Shown: piece by piece, positions 16,770 to 25,033 of the stretch
How positions within the stretch are numbered: position 1 is the stretch's first letter
Layout of the letters: every line of letters starts with the position of its first letter
Assembly (NCBI GenBank): GCA_900546265.1
Contig: URCA01000019.1
Location: forward strand, 1 to 60,730
Direction: 5' to 3'
DNA: 60,730 nucleotides
Source: an uncultured Oscillospiraceae bacterium
GTDB lineage: Bacteria > Bacillota > Clostridia > Oscillospirales > Acutalibacteraceae
The notes under the pieces: generated by a model
The model's database searches: none
What the model was told of the DNA's origin: nothing
What the model saw: the letters and a program-made list of their open reading frames with translations, nothing else
Translations under genes and position numbers: made by a program

Positions 16770-16892
16770 ATGCAAAAGGCTTGGGCGCTGCTCCTGGTTC
16801 TGGCAGCTCTGGCCGGAGGACTGCTCTGCTGGGCGAAAAAACTGCAGGACCGCCGGCACAAACCGCTTGTGGAAACGTTTCACAACCGGTAA
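16770..16892 (+). CDS. 40-residue single-pass membrane peptide
   Basis: ATG 16770 has GAAAGGATG 10 bases upstream and is followed by 40 codons to TAA. Residues 4-22 are hydrophobic (Leu/Ala-rich) and the rest is basic (KKLQDRRHK), predicting a short membrane peptide with a cytoplasmic basic tail. It begins 46 bases after the small exported protein and is probably co-transcribed with it. No family is recognised. Support is the ribosome site, the clean membrane/basic layout and the position. Confidence 0.55.
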   Translation: MQKAWALLLVLAALAGGLLCWAKKLQDRRHKPLVETFHNR

Positions 16893-16922
16893 ATGAACAG
16901 AGAAAGGCATGCCAACATACGA

Positions 16923-17021
16923 GGGCGCATTGCAAAATACAGGATTTTGCAATGCGCCCCTGAAAAACCGCTTGCGGGCCGTAATTTGCGGCCCGCATTT
17001 TGCGTCTTTACAGACGCAAAA
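16923..17021. repeat. Cluster of three consecutive perfect hairpins
   Basis: Stem 1 has 16-bp arms at 16923-16938 and 16944-16959 with loop ACAGG. Stem 2 has 8-bp arms at 16974-16981 and 16989-16996 with loop TAATTTG. Stem 3 has 10-bp arms at 16998-17007 and 17012-17021 with loop TTAC, then CCGCGCTTTTT. They fill the noncoding stretch between the 40-residue peptide gene and the nitroreductase promoter. Stem 3 may terminate the upstream unit. The set could also be a structured RNA or a REP/MITE-like element. Confidence 0.7.
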
Positions 17022-17091
17022 CCGCGCTTTTTCTGGTTTGTGCGTGTGTTTATCCATGGCGCAACAGCCGTTTTTTGTCTGCCGGCGCTTC

Positions 17092-17120
17092 TTGCAATCC
17101 GGCGGCCGGGATGCTATAGT
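17092..17120 (+). promoter_or_regulatory. Promoter for the nitroreductase gene
   Basis: TTGCAA (17092-17097), a 17-base spacer and TATAGT (17115-17120). Confidence 0.65.
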
Positions 17121-17163
17121 TAGAGCAAATCCAGCCAAGCTTTATGGGAAAGGAAGACCCGCG

Positions 17164-17700
17164 ATGGAATCGTTTATAGAATTGGCGCGGCGCAGGCAAA
17201 GCTGCCGCCGCTATGACCGGCGGCCGGTGGAACCGGAAAAACTGGAGGCCTGCATCGAGGCGGCGCGTCTGTCTCCCTCGGCCTGCAACAGCCAGCCCTG
17301 GGGCTTTACTGTGGTGACCCGCCCGGTTTTGCTTCCCGAGGTGGCCGCCTGCGTCCAGCAGCTGGGCATCAACGCATTCACGGCGGACTGCCCCGCCTTT
17401 GTCGTGGTGACGGAGGAAAAGGCGACCCTCATGAAGCGCCTGGACGGCGTGGTGGACAGCCAGCATTTCGCCTCCATCGACGTGGGCCTGGCGGCAGCGC
17501 ACCTCTGCCTCCAGGCGGCCGACCTGGGGCTGGGTACCTGTATCATGGGCCTGTTCGACGAGGCGCGGCTGCGCCGCCTGCTGGATATTCCCGCCCAAAG
17601 CCGGGTGCGCCTGGTGATCGCCGTGGGCTATCCGGCCGAGGACGCGCCGCGTCCCAAGCAGCGCAAGGCGATGGAATCCGTCGCCCGGTTTATTCGGTAG
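17164..17700 (+). CDS. Nitroreductase family FMN-dependent oxidoreductase
   Basis: The 178-residue cytoplasmic flavoprotein carries the nitroreductase opening R-R-x-S-x-R-x-Y-(D) (RRRQSCRRYDRRPV), which binds FMN phosphate. It also has the SPSACNSQPW block and the GLGTCIMG loop near residue 120. NAD(P)H-dependent reduction of nitro compounds or quinones is the general activity; the native substrate is unknown. The start is ATG 17164, after GGAAAGGAAG and its own promoter. An upstream in-frame extension crosses the hairpin cluster and is not credible. The phosphorylase gene follows 20 bases later and may share the transcript. Confidence 0.9.
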   Translation: MESFIELARRRQSCRRYDRRPVEPEKLEACIEAARLSPSACNSQPWGFTVVTRPVLLPEVAACVQQLGINAFTADCPAFVVVTEEKATLMKRLDGVVDSQHFASIDVGLAAAHLCLQAADLGLGTCIMGLFDEARLRRLLDIPAQSRVRLVIAVGYPAEDAPRPKQRKAMESVARFIR

Positions 17701-17720
17701 GAAGGGAGCGGACAGCCTTG

Positions 17721-18503
17721 ATGAATTTCAACAGCGAAAAGATGTATCATATCGGCCTGCATCCGGAGCAGGGAGCGGGCTATGTCCTGCTGACCGGGGA
17801 TCCGGGCCGGGTGGAGAGCATCGCCCGCCGGCTGGACAGCCCCGAGCCGGTGGCCTGCAACCGGGAGTACACCTCTTGGGCGGGGAACCTGGCCGGCCGT
17901 CGGATGCTGGTGATCTCCCATGGGATCGGCGGCCCATCCACCGCCATCTGTGTGGAGGAGCTGGTCAAATGCGGGGCCCATACCCTCATCCGGGTGGGAA
18001 CCTGCGGCGGGATGGCGCACAAGGTGGTGGGGGGCGATCTGGTGGTCGCCTCCGCCGCCATCCGGCAGGAGGGCACCTCCCGCGAATATCTGCCGGTGGA
18101 ATTCCCGGCCGCCGCCGATTTTGCCGTCACCCGGGCGCTGGCGGACAGCGCCGCCAGGCTGGGCCATCCCGCGCATACCGGTGTGGTGCACTGTAAGGAT
18201 TCCTTCTATGGGCAGCACAGCCCCGAGGCCTCGCCCGTGGCCCCGTGGCTGAAGCTGCAGTGGCAGGCCTGGCTCAAGGGCGGCTGCCTCGCTTCCGAAA
18301 TGGAATCCGCTGCTCTTTTTATTCTCGCCGCCTCCCTGGGCGTGCGGGCCGGCTGCGTCCTGACGGCCATATGGAACCAGGAACGGGCGGCCGCGGGCTT
18401 GTCCAATCCCCGCTGCGAGGACAGCGGCCCCGCGGTGGAAACCGCTCTGGAAGCCCTGCGCATCCTGATGGACGAGGAAACCGCTGAAATCCGCCGGGAG
18501 TGA
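17721..18503 (+). CDS. Nucleoside phosphorylase, uridine phosphorylase type
   Basis: The enzyme cleaves a nucleoside with phosphate to the base and ribose-1-phosphate in salvage. The 260-residue protein has the PNP/UDP family features: TGDPGRV (phosphate Arg), SHGIGGPST, IRVGTCGG, the substrate segment KDSFYGQHSPE and the ribose-contacting EMESAALF. The KDSFYGQHSPE region and the overall length favour uridine phosphorylase over purine nucleoside phosphorylase, although this is not certain. ATG 17721 (after an in-frame TTG at 17718) follows GGAAGGGAG. It lies directly downstream of the nitroreductase. Confidence 0.88.
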   Translation: MNFNSEKMYHIGLHPEQGAGYVLLTGDPGRVESIARRLDSPEPVACNREYTSWAGNLAGRRMLVISHGIGGPSTAICVEELVKCGAHTLIRVGTCGGMAHKVVGGDLVVASAAIRQEGTSREYLPVEFPAAADFAVTRALADSAARLGHPAHTGVVHCKDSFYGQHSPEASPVAPWLKLQWQAWLKGGCLASEMESAALFILAASLGVRAGCVLTAIWNQERAAAGLSNPRCEDSGPAVETALEALRILMDEETAEIRRE

Positions 18504-18517
18504 CGAAGTTTCGTTGT

Positions 18518-18548
18518 CAAATGCGCACAGAAATTTTGTTCGCATTTG
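18518..18548. terminator. 8-bp inverted repeat after the nucleoside phosphorylase gene
   Basis: CAAATGCG (18518-18525) pairs with CGCATTTG (18541-18548) across a 15-base AT-rich loop. It lies between the phosphorylase stop and the ruvC promoter. A U tract is lacking, so it may be a weak terminator or a protein-binding palindrome. Confidence 0.35.
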
Positions 18549-18570
18549 GCAAAAACCAGAAGGGGCGATA

Positions 18571-18599
18571 TTGCCCGCGTGCGGTTCCTGTGCTATAAT
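18571..18599 (+). promoter_or_regulatory. Promoter of the ruvCAB unit
   Basis: TTGCCC (18571-18576), a 17-base spacer and TATAAT (18594-18599). I saw no clear LexA-type box around it. Confidence 0.65.
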
Positions 18600-18672
18600 T
18601 GAAAGGATAAGGCGTATATATCATTACCGGAGGAAATTCCCTCCGCGGGGACAGGGGAGAGTGACGGCGTCC

Positions 18673-19176
18673 ATGATCATTTTAGGAATCGACCCGGGGT
18701 ATGCCATTGTGGGCTGGGGCGTCGTGCGGTATGAACGGGGGCGCTTCACCCCTCTGACCTTCGGCGCCATCACCACCCCGGCGGGGATGGATTTTTCCCG
18801 CCGGCTGGAGGTCATTTACGACGAAATGGCCGTTCTGCTCGCGCAGCATAAGCCGGACGCCCTGGCGGTGGAGAAGCTGTATTTCAAAAACAACCAGAAA
18901 ACCGCCATCGATGTGGCGGAGGCCCGGGGCGTCATCCTGCTGGCTGCGCACAAAAGCGGCACGCCCCTGTACGAGTATACCCCTTTACAGGTGAAAAGCG
19001 CGGTGACGGGCTACGGCAAGGCGGAAAAGCCCCAAGTGATGGAGATGACCCGCCGGCTGCTGCGTCTGGCCGAGGTGCCCCGGCCGGACGATACGGCCGA
19101 CGCCTTGGCTATCGCCATCTGTCACGGCCAGTCGGGCGGCACCGTCCTCAAAAGGAGCTTGGCGGGCCGCGTGTAA
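18673..19176 (+). CDS. ruvC: Holliday junction resolvase RuvC
   Basis: RuvC is the dimeric endonuclease that cuts Holliday junctions symmetrically during recombinational repair. The 167-residue protein begins with MIILGIDPG, placing the first catalytic Asp at residue 7. It contains AVEKLYFKNN with a second acidic ligand and ends with PRPDDTADALAIAICH carrying the last Asp ligands. ATG 18673 is chosen because the family starts there; a GTG at 18661 is possible. It is followed 40 bases later by ruvA, then ruvB, forming one repair unit. Confidence 0.96.
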   Translation: MIILGIDPGYAIVGWGVVRYERGRFTPLTFGAITTPAGMDFSRRLEVIYDEMAVLLAQHKPDALAVEKLYFKNNQKTAIDVAEARGVILLAAHKSGTPLYEYTPLQVKSAVTGYGKAEKPQVMEMTRRLLRLAEVPRPDDTADALAIAICHGQSGGTVLKRSLAGRV

Positions 19177-19216
19177 GGGGCGAAAACTTTCCAGTAAATA
19201 TCAGGAGGCATAGGCC

Positions 19217-19819
19217 ATGCTGTACAGCGTAAAAGGCGAACTGATTCATATGGAACCGCAGATGGCGGTCATTTGCTGCGGCGGCGTGGGCTTCCGCTGC
19301 CGCATTACCATGAACACGGCCCGTCAGCTTCCCGCGGTGGGGAGCGAGGCGATGCTCTATACCATGATGAACGTGCGGGAGGACGCTATCGAGCTGTTCG
19401 GCTTTGCCGACCAGGGGGAGCTGAACTGCTTCAAGCAGCTGACCGCCATCACCGGCGTAGGTCCCAAGGCGGCCATCGCCATTTTGTCCGAACTGTCCCC
19501 CGAACGGGTGGCCCTGGCGGTGGCCGGCGGGGATTACAAGACCCTGACCCGCGCGCCGGGGGTTGGCCCCAAGCTGGCCCAGCGGATTGTCTTGGAAATG
19601 AAGGACAAGGTGGGAGCCCTGCAGACGAGCGGCGGCGCAGAGCTGCCCCAGGGGGCTGTCGTGTCCGCCGCCGGCAACGCCGCCGAGGCGGTGAATGCCC
19701 TGTCGGTGCTGGGCTTCACGCCGGGCGAGGCGTCCGCCGCCGTTGGGAAGCTGGACAGCGCCCTGCCGGTGGAAACCCTGGTGCGCCAGGCTCTCAAGTC
19801 TCTAGGCAGAAAGAGCTGA
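19217..19819 (+). CDS. ruvA: Holliday junction helicase subunit RuvA
   Basis: RuvA is the tetrameric protein that binds the four-way junction and loads RuvB. The 200-residue length is normal. An OB-fold comes first (about 1-63). Two helix-hairpin-helix motifs follow (ITGVGPKAA and APGVGPKLA, near 77 and 112). A linker and a C-terminal domain (about 150-200) that contacts RuvB complete it. The start ATG 19217 has AGGAGG upstream. It is the middle gene of ruvCAB. Confidence 0.97.
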   Translation: MLYSVKGELIHMEPQMAVICCGGVGFRCRITMNTARQLPAVGSEAMLYTMMNVREDAIELFGFADQGELNCFKQLTAITGVGPKAAIAILSELSPERVALAVAGGDYKTLTRAPGVGPKLAQRIVLEMKDKVGALQTSGGAELPQGAVVSAAGNAAEAVNALSVLGFTPGEASAAVGKLDSALPVETLVRQALKSLGRKS

Positions 19820-19885
19820 CCGACTCGTGTCTCATAAAAAGGCGGATCCGCTGGTTTTCGCCGCAGGAAGGAAAGGACGTCGACC

Positions 19886-20935
19886 GTGGAAATGGATTAC
19901 GAAAACCGCATGATATCCGCCGAATACCTGCCCGAGGACGACGGCGACAACCCGTTGCGTCCTCGCACCCTGGCCGAATACATCGGCCAGGAAAAGGTCA
20001 AGGATAACCTGTCGGTCTTTATCAACGCGGCCAAGATTCGTGGCGAGGCCCTGGATCACGTGCTGCTGTACGGCCCGCCCGGCCTGGGCAAAACCACCCT
20101 GGCGGCCATTATTGCGGCGGAGATGGGGGTCAATTTCCGCATCACCTCCGGCCCCGCCCTGGAACGGGCGGGGGATCTCGCGGCCCTGCTGACCAATCTG
20201 GACGAGGGCGACGTCTTGTTTATCGACGAAATTCATCGTCTCTCCCGCACGGTGGAAGAGATTCTGTACCCGGCGATGGAGGACTTCGCCATCGATATCA
20301 TGAACGGCAAGGGCCAGGGCGCGGCCTCCATCCACCTGCCTCTGCCGAAATTCACTCTCATCGGTGCCACCACCCGGGCGGGGCAGCTTTCCGCCCCCCT
20401 GCGGGATCGGTTCGGCGTGGTGCTGCGCCTGGAGCTGTATACCCCCCGAGAGCTGGCCACCATCGTCAGCCGCAGCGCCCGGATTTTGAACATAGAATGC
20501 GACGAGGACGGTGCTTTGGAGATCGCCTCCCGCTGCCGGGGAACCCCCCGTATCGCCAACCGGATGCTCAAGCGGGTGCGGGATTTCGCCCAGGTCATGA
20601 ACGACGGCGTCATCAATACCGACACCGCCCGGCAGGCGCTCGATCGCCTGGAGGTGGATGAGCTGGGCCTGGACATGGTGGATCGGCGGATGCTGGAGGC
20701 CATGATCCGGCACTATAACGGCGGCCCGGTGGGCCTGGACACCCTGGCGGCGGTCATCGGGGAGGAATCGGTGACTATCGAGGATGTCTACGAGCCCTAT
20801 CTGATGCAAATCGGCTTCCTCACCCGGACGCCCCGCGGCCGGGTGGTGCTCCCCGCCGCCTACGCCCATCTGGGCCTGCCCGTCCCGGGCCAGCCCTCGC
20901 CTGAACAACCGAATTTATCGTTTTTTGATAACTGA
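19886..20935 (+). CDS. ruvB: Holliday junction branch migration ATPase RuvB
   Basis: RuvB is the hexameric AAA+ motor that drives branch migration on RuvA-bound junctions. The 349-residue protein shows Walker A GPPGLGKTT (about 64-72), Walker B LFIDEIHRL, sensor 1 GATTRAG, the arginine finger region RDRFG and a C-terminal winged helix with the conserved RTPRGR. GTG 19886 is taken as the start after GAAAGGACG; ATG 19892 is an in-frame alternative two codons in. It lies 66 bases after ruvA. Confidence 0.97.
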   Translation: MEMDYENRMISAEYLPEDDGDNPLRPRTLAEYIGQEKVKDNLSVFINAAKIRGEALDHVLLYGPPGLGKTTLAAIIAAEMGVNFRITSGPALERAGDLAALLTNLDEGDVLFIDEIHRLSRTVEEILYPAMEDFAIDIMNGKGQGAASIHLPLPKFTLIGATTRAGQLSAPLRDRFGVVLRLELYTPRELATIVSRSARILNIECDEDGALEIASRCRGTPRIANRMLKRVRDFAQVMNDGVINTDTARQALDRLEVDELGLDMVDRRMLEAMIRHYNGGPVGLDTLAAVIGEESVTIEDVYEPYLMQIGFLTRTPRGRVVLPAAYAHLGLPVPGQPSPEQPNLSFFDN

Positions 20936-21010
20936 ATTCCGCGTATATTCCGCCTGTTGTGGGACAGGCGTAATATAGAATCTGTCACTGTGTGGGAAAG
21001 AGGTACTAGA

Positions 21011-22360
21011 ATGGGAAGACTGTTTGGAACGGACGGCGCGCGTGGCGTAGCCAACACGGAGCTAACCTGTGAGACGGCCATGTCGATTGGACGGGCCGCC
21101 GCCATGGTGCTCATCGAGGTGGAGCACCGGCGTCCGCGTGTGCTCATCGGCAAGGATACCCGGGTGTCCTCCGATATGCTGGAGGCGGCGCTGGTGGCCG
21201 GGCTGTGCTCGGTGGGCGCCGACGTGCAGCTGCTGGGCGTGGTGCCCACGCCGGCGGTGGCTTACTTGGTGGGCAAGTATCAGGCGGACGCGGGCATCAT
21301 GATTTCCGCGTCGCACAACCCCTGCGAATACAATGGCATCAAGATTTTCAACGGCGAGGGCTATAAGCTGTCCGACAACCTGGAGGAGGAAATCGAGGCG
21401 ATTGTCCTGGACGGCGCGCAGACGCCGCCCACCCCCACCGGCGGCGGTATCGGCCGGGTGTCCCGCTGTGACCACGCGGTGGACGATTATGTCCGCCACC
21501 TGCTGGACGTGACCGACGTGGATTTGCGCGGGATGCGCCTGGCGGTGGACTGCGCCAACGGCTCGGCCAGCGCCACGGCCCGCCGTCTGTTTTCCGCCCT
21601 GGGGGCCGACTGCGTGTTTCTCAACGACCAGCCCGACGGCGTCAACATCAACGAAAACTGCGGGTCCACCCACATCGAGCAGCTGGCCGATTTTGTCAAA
21701 AAGCTGAAATATTACGGCGGCGTGGCTTTCGACGGCGACGCCGATCGCTGCCTGGCGGTGGACGAACAGGGCAACCTCATCGACGGGGATAAGATCATCG
21801 CCGCCCTGGCCATGGATATGAAGGAAAAAGGGGAGCTGGACGGCAATGCCGCCGTGGTGACGGTCATGTCCAACCTGGGCTTTTTCCGCTTCTGTGAGCA
21901 GAACGGCATCACCCCGGTCTCCACCAAGGTGGGGGATCGGTATGTTCTCGAGGAAATGGTGAACAGCGGCTACGCCATCGGCGGCGAGCAGTCGGGGCAT
22001 ATCATCTTCCGGCATCACGCCACCACCGGCGACGGGCAGATGTCCGCCGTCAAGCTGTTGGCCATGGCCCGGGAAAAGGGCGTCAAGCTTTCCCGGATCG
22101 GCGGCATGATGGAGCGCTATCCCCAGGTCATCATCAATGTCAAAGCCGACGCGGCCCAGAAAGCCAAATACGCCGCCGATAAGGCGCTCGCGGAGGAAAT
22201 CAGCAAAGCCAACGCCTCCCTCGGCCGGGACGGCCGGGTGCTTGTGCGGGTTTCGGGCACCGAGCCCCTGCTCCGTATCATGGTGGAAGGCCGGGAATTC
22301 GACGCCATCAACGACCTGGCGGTTCAGCTGGGCGAAACCATCAAAGCGGCGATCCAATAA
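21011..22360 (+). CDS. glmM: Phosphoglucosamine mutase
   Basis: GlmM interconverts glucosamine-6-phosphate and glucosamine-1-phosphate on the way to UDP-GlcNAc for peptidoglycan. The 449-residue protein begins MGRLFGTDGARG. It has the phosphoserine loop ISASHNP (Ser101), the metal loop DGDADRC, the sugar-binding GGEQSGH, and the C-terminal phosphate loop RVSGTEPLLR. ATG 21011 follows GAAAGAGG. It lies 75 bases after ruvB, with a small 7-bp hairpin (20951-20970) between. In many Firmicutes glmM follows cdaA-cdaR; here that context is absent. Confidence 0.97.
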   Translation: MGRLFGTDGARGVANTELTCETAMSIGRAAAMVLIEVEHRRPRVLIGKDTRVSSDMLEAALVAGLCSVGADVQLLGVVPTPAVAYLVGKYQADAGIMISASHNPCEYNGIKIFNGEGYKLSDNLEEEIEAIVLDGAQTPPTPTGGGIGRVSRCDHAVDDYVRHLLDVTDVDLRGMRLAVDCANGSASATARRLFSALGADCVFLNDQPDGVNINENCGSTHIEQLADFVKKLKYYGGVAFDGDADRCLAVDEQGNLIDGDKIIAALAMDMKEKGELDGNAAVVTVMSNLGFFRFCEQNGITPVSTKVGDRYVLEEMVNSGYAIGGEQSGHIIFRHHATTGDGQMSAVKLLAMAREKGVKLSRIGGMMERYPQVIINVKADAAQKAKYAADKALAEEISKANASLGRDGRVLVRVSGTEPLLRIMVEGREFDAINDLAVQLGETIKAAIQ

Positions 22361-22386
22361 GATTGAGTTAAAGGACAGGACGACGT

Positions 22387-23253
22387 ATGAGAGCAGCTAC
22401 CCGATGGAAAGACTATGAATTAATCGACGCCGCCGATGGGGAGCGGCTGGAGCGCTGGGGCGATATCCTCCTCATCCGTCCCGATCCGCAGATTCTCTGG
22501 AAAACGCCCCGGCGCAGCCCCCTGTGGAACAAGGCCCACGCCCGCTATCACCGCTCGCATACCGGCGGCGGCCAGTGGGAGCGGCTGAAGCCGCTTCCCG
22601 ACGTGTGGGAAATCGGCTACGGCTCTCTGCGCTTTCGTCTGAAACCCATGGGCTTCAAGCACACCGGCCTGTTCCCGGAGCAGGCGGTCAACTGGGACGC
22701 CATGAGCGCCTGGATCCGGGAGGCTGGGCGCCCCATACGGGTGCTCAACCTCTTCGGATACACCGGCGGCGCGACCCTGGCCTGCACGGCGGCGGGGGCC
22801 CATGTCACCCACGTGGACGCCTCCAAGGGCATGGTGGCCTGGGGGCGGGAAAACGCGGCCGCCTCCGGCCTGGCCGACCGGCCCATGCGCTGGCTGGTGG
22901 ACGACTGCGGCAAGTTCGTGCAGCGGGAGCAGCGCCGGGGCAACACCTACGACGCCATTTTGATGGATCCCCCGTCCTACGGCCGCGGCCCTGGGGGAGA
23001 GGTGTGGAAGCTGGAGGAGCAGATTTACGATTTGGTGGAGCAGTGCGCCGCCCTCCTGTCGGACAGGCCGCTGTTTTTCGCCATCAATTCTTACACCACC
23101 GGCCTGTCCCCCTCGGTGATGCAGTATATTCTGGGGACCCTCGTCTCTCCGAAGCACGCCGGCGTTCTCTCCGCGGACGAAATCGGTCTGCCGGTCACCC
23201 AAAGCGGCCTGGTTCTGCCCTGCGGCGCGACGGCGCTCTGGACGGAGCGGTAA
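22387..23253 (+). CDS. Class I SAM-dependent methyltransferase, RlmI/RlmK-like
   Basis: The 288-residue cytoplasmic protein has a short N-terminal region of beta strands and a Rossmann methyltransferase domain (about 105-288). The SAM loop is LNLFGYTGGATLAC, followed by the acidic ribose-binding VDASKGM. The catalytic/base motif is MDPPSYGRG, as in rRNA cytosine and guanine methyltransferases of the Methyltrans_SAM type. It lacks the N-terminal PUA domain of RlmI, so an RNA target is likely but not certain. It follows glmM by 26 bases and precedes the ECF ATPase gene by 22 bases. Confidence 0.85.
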   Translation: MRAATRWKDYELIDAADGERLERWGDILLIRPDPQILWKTPRRSPLWNKAHARYHRSHTGGGQWERLKPLPDVWEIGYGSLRFRLKPMGFKHTGLFPEQAVNWDAMSAWIREAGRPIRVLNLFGYTGGATLACTAAGAHVTHVDASKGMVAWGRENAAASGLADRPMRWLVDDCGKFVQREQRRGNTYDAILMDPPSYGRGPGGEVWKLEEQIYDLVEQCAALLSDRPLFFAINSYTTGLSPSVMQYILGTLVSPKHAGVLSADEIGLPVTQSGLVLPCGATALWTER

Positions 23254-23275
23254 TCTACTCCCAGGAGGTTTCCCC

Positions 23276-25033
23276 ATGAATATGATTGTCGCCGACGGCG
23301 TCAGCTTTCAATACGAATATCCCGATGAACCGCCGCTCAAGGTGCTGGAACACATCGACCTGACCATCGAGCAGGGTTCCTTCGTGGCGCTTCTCGGCCA
23401 CAACGGCTGCGGGAAATCCACCATCGCCAAGCATTTCAACGCCATGCTGCTGCCCACGGGCGGCACCGTCCTGGTCAAGGAGATGAACACCAGCGACGAG
23501 GCGCTCAAATACGAGGTGCGCCGCACGGTGGGCATGGTGCTTCAGAACCCGGATAACCAGCTGGTCTCCACCATCGTGGAGGAGGACGTGGCCTTCGGCC
23601 CCGAAAACCTGGGGGTGCCTCCGGAGGAAATCCGCCGCCGGGTGGACGACGCCCTGCGGGCGGTGGATATGTTCGATTACCGCACCCATGCGCCTCATAA
23701 GCTGTCGGGCGGCCAGAAGCAGCGGATCGCCATCGCCGGCATCATCGCCATGGAACCGGAGTGCATCGTCCTGGACGAGCCCACCGCCATGCTGGATCCC
23801 CACGGCCGCCGGGAGGTGTTGGATACCGTCCGCCGTCTCAATAAGGAGCGGGGCATCACCATTGTGCTCATCACCCACTATATGGACGAAGCCGTCCAGG
23901 CCGACCGGGTGGTGGTCATGGACGACGGGGCCATCCTCATGGACGGCGCTCCCCGGGAGGTGTTCTCCCGTGTGGACGAGCTGCGCCGGGTGGAGCTGGA
24001 CGTGCCCCAGCCCACCGAGCTGTGCCACGCGCTGCGCGGCCGGGGCCTCCCCCTGCCGGAAGGCGTCCTCACCGCCGCGGAATGCGCCGAAGCCATCGCC
24101 CTGCTGCCCGTTTCGGGCGCTGTGCCGGCCGCCGCGCCCGCTGCGCCCGCCCCCGCCCTCCCGGCGGAGCCGGTGCTGGAAACCGAGGCGCTGACCTACG
24201 TCTACGCTCCCGGCTCCCCTTTTGAAAAGACCGCCATGCACGATGTCAGCCTGACGGTGAACCGCGGGGACTTCGTGGGGATTATCGGCCATACCGGCTC
24301 CGGCAAATCCACCCTGGTGCAGCATCTCAACGGCCTGCTGCGCCCCACCTCCGGCCGGGTGCTGCTGGAGGGCCGGGACATCTGGGAGGATCCCAAAAAA
24401 ATCCGCGCGGTACGCTTCCGGGTGGGTATGGTGTTCCAATACCCGGAGCATCAGCTGTTCGAGGATACCTGCTATAAGGACATCGCCTTCGGCCCCAAAA
24501 ACATGGGCCTGAGCGAGGAGGAGATCGATAAGCGCGTCCGCCAGGCCGCCGCTTTTGTCGGCCTGCGGGAGGAGCTGCTCGAAAAATCCCCCTTCGAGCT
24601 GTCCGGCGGCGAAAAACGCCGGGCCGCCATCGCCGGCGTCATGGCCATGGAACCCGAGGTGCTCATCCTGGACGAGCCCACCGCCGGCCTGGATCCCAAG
24701 GGCCGGGACACGATCCTCGAGCAGATCCGCGTCTATCAGGAGCAGCGCGGCACCACCGTGCTGCTGGTCTCCCACAGCATGGAGGATATCGCCCGGGTGG
24801 CCAAACGAGTGCTGGTCATGAACCGGGGAGAGGTGGCCATGTACGCTCCCACCGAGGAGGTCTTCTCCCGGGCAGCGGAGCTGGAAGCCATCGGCCTGTC
24901 CATCCCCGCCGTGACCCGCGTGTTCATGCGGCTGAGGGACAAGGGCCTGCCGGTGGGCGATAATGTCTATACTGTGGAGCAGGCGGCCGCCCGGCTGCTG
25001 CCCCTGCTGAAAGGGGGCGACACCCCATGCTGA
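23276..25033 (+). CDS. Fused ECF transporter ATPase (EcfA1-EcfA2 in one chain)
   Basis: The ATPase pair powers uptake of vitamins by energy-coupling factor transporters together with EcfT and exchangeable S components. Normally two genes encode EcfA1 and EcfA2; here one 585-residue chain holds both. Half 1 (about 1-275) has Walker A GHNGCGKST, signature LSGGQKQR, Walker B CIVLDEPT and the H-loop LITHYMDEA. An Ala/Pro linker spans about 281-299. Half 2 (about 300-580) has GHTGSGKST, LSGGEKRR, VLILDEPT and LVSHSMED. Both halves look catalytically complete. The stop overlaps the ecfT start by 7 bases, and truA follows, as in group II ECF operons. Confidence 0.92.
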   Translation: MNMIVADGVSFQYEYPDEPPLKVLEHIDLTIEQGSFVALLGHNGCGKSTIAKHFNAMLLPTGGTVLVKEMNTSDEALKYEVRRTVGMVLQNPDNQLVSTIVEEDVAFGPENLGVPPEEIRRRVDDALRAVDMFDYRTHAPHKLSGGQKQRIAIAGIIAMEPECIVLDEPTAMLDPHGRREVLDTVRRLNKERGITIVLITHYMDEAVQADRVVVMDDGAILMDGAPREVFSRVDELRRVELDVPQPTELCHALRGRGLPLPEGVLTAAECAEAIALLPVSGAVPAAAPAAPAPALPAEPVLETEALTYVYAPGSPFEKTAMHDVSLTVNRGDFVGIIGHTGSGKSTLVQHLNGLLRPTSGRVLLEGRDIWEDPKKIRAVRFRVGMVFQYPEHQLFEDTCYKDIAFGPKNMGLSEEEIDKRVRQAAAFVGLREELLEKSPFELSGGEKRRAAIAGVMAMEPEVLILDEPTAGLDPKGRDTILEQIRVYQEQRGTTVLLVSHSMEDIARVAKRVLVMNRGEVAMYAPTEEVFSRAAELEAIGLSIPAVTRVFMRLRDKGLPVGDNVYTVEQAAARLLPLLKGGDTPC

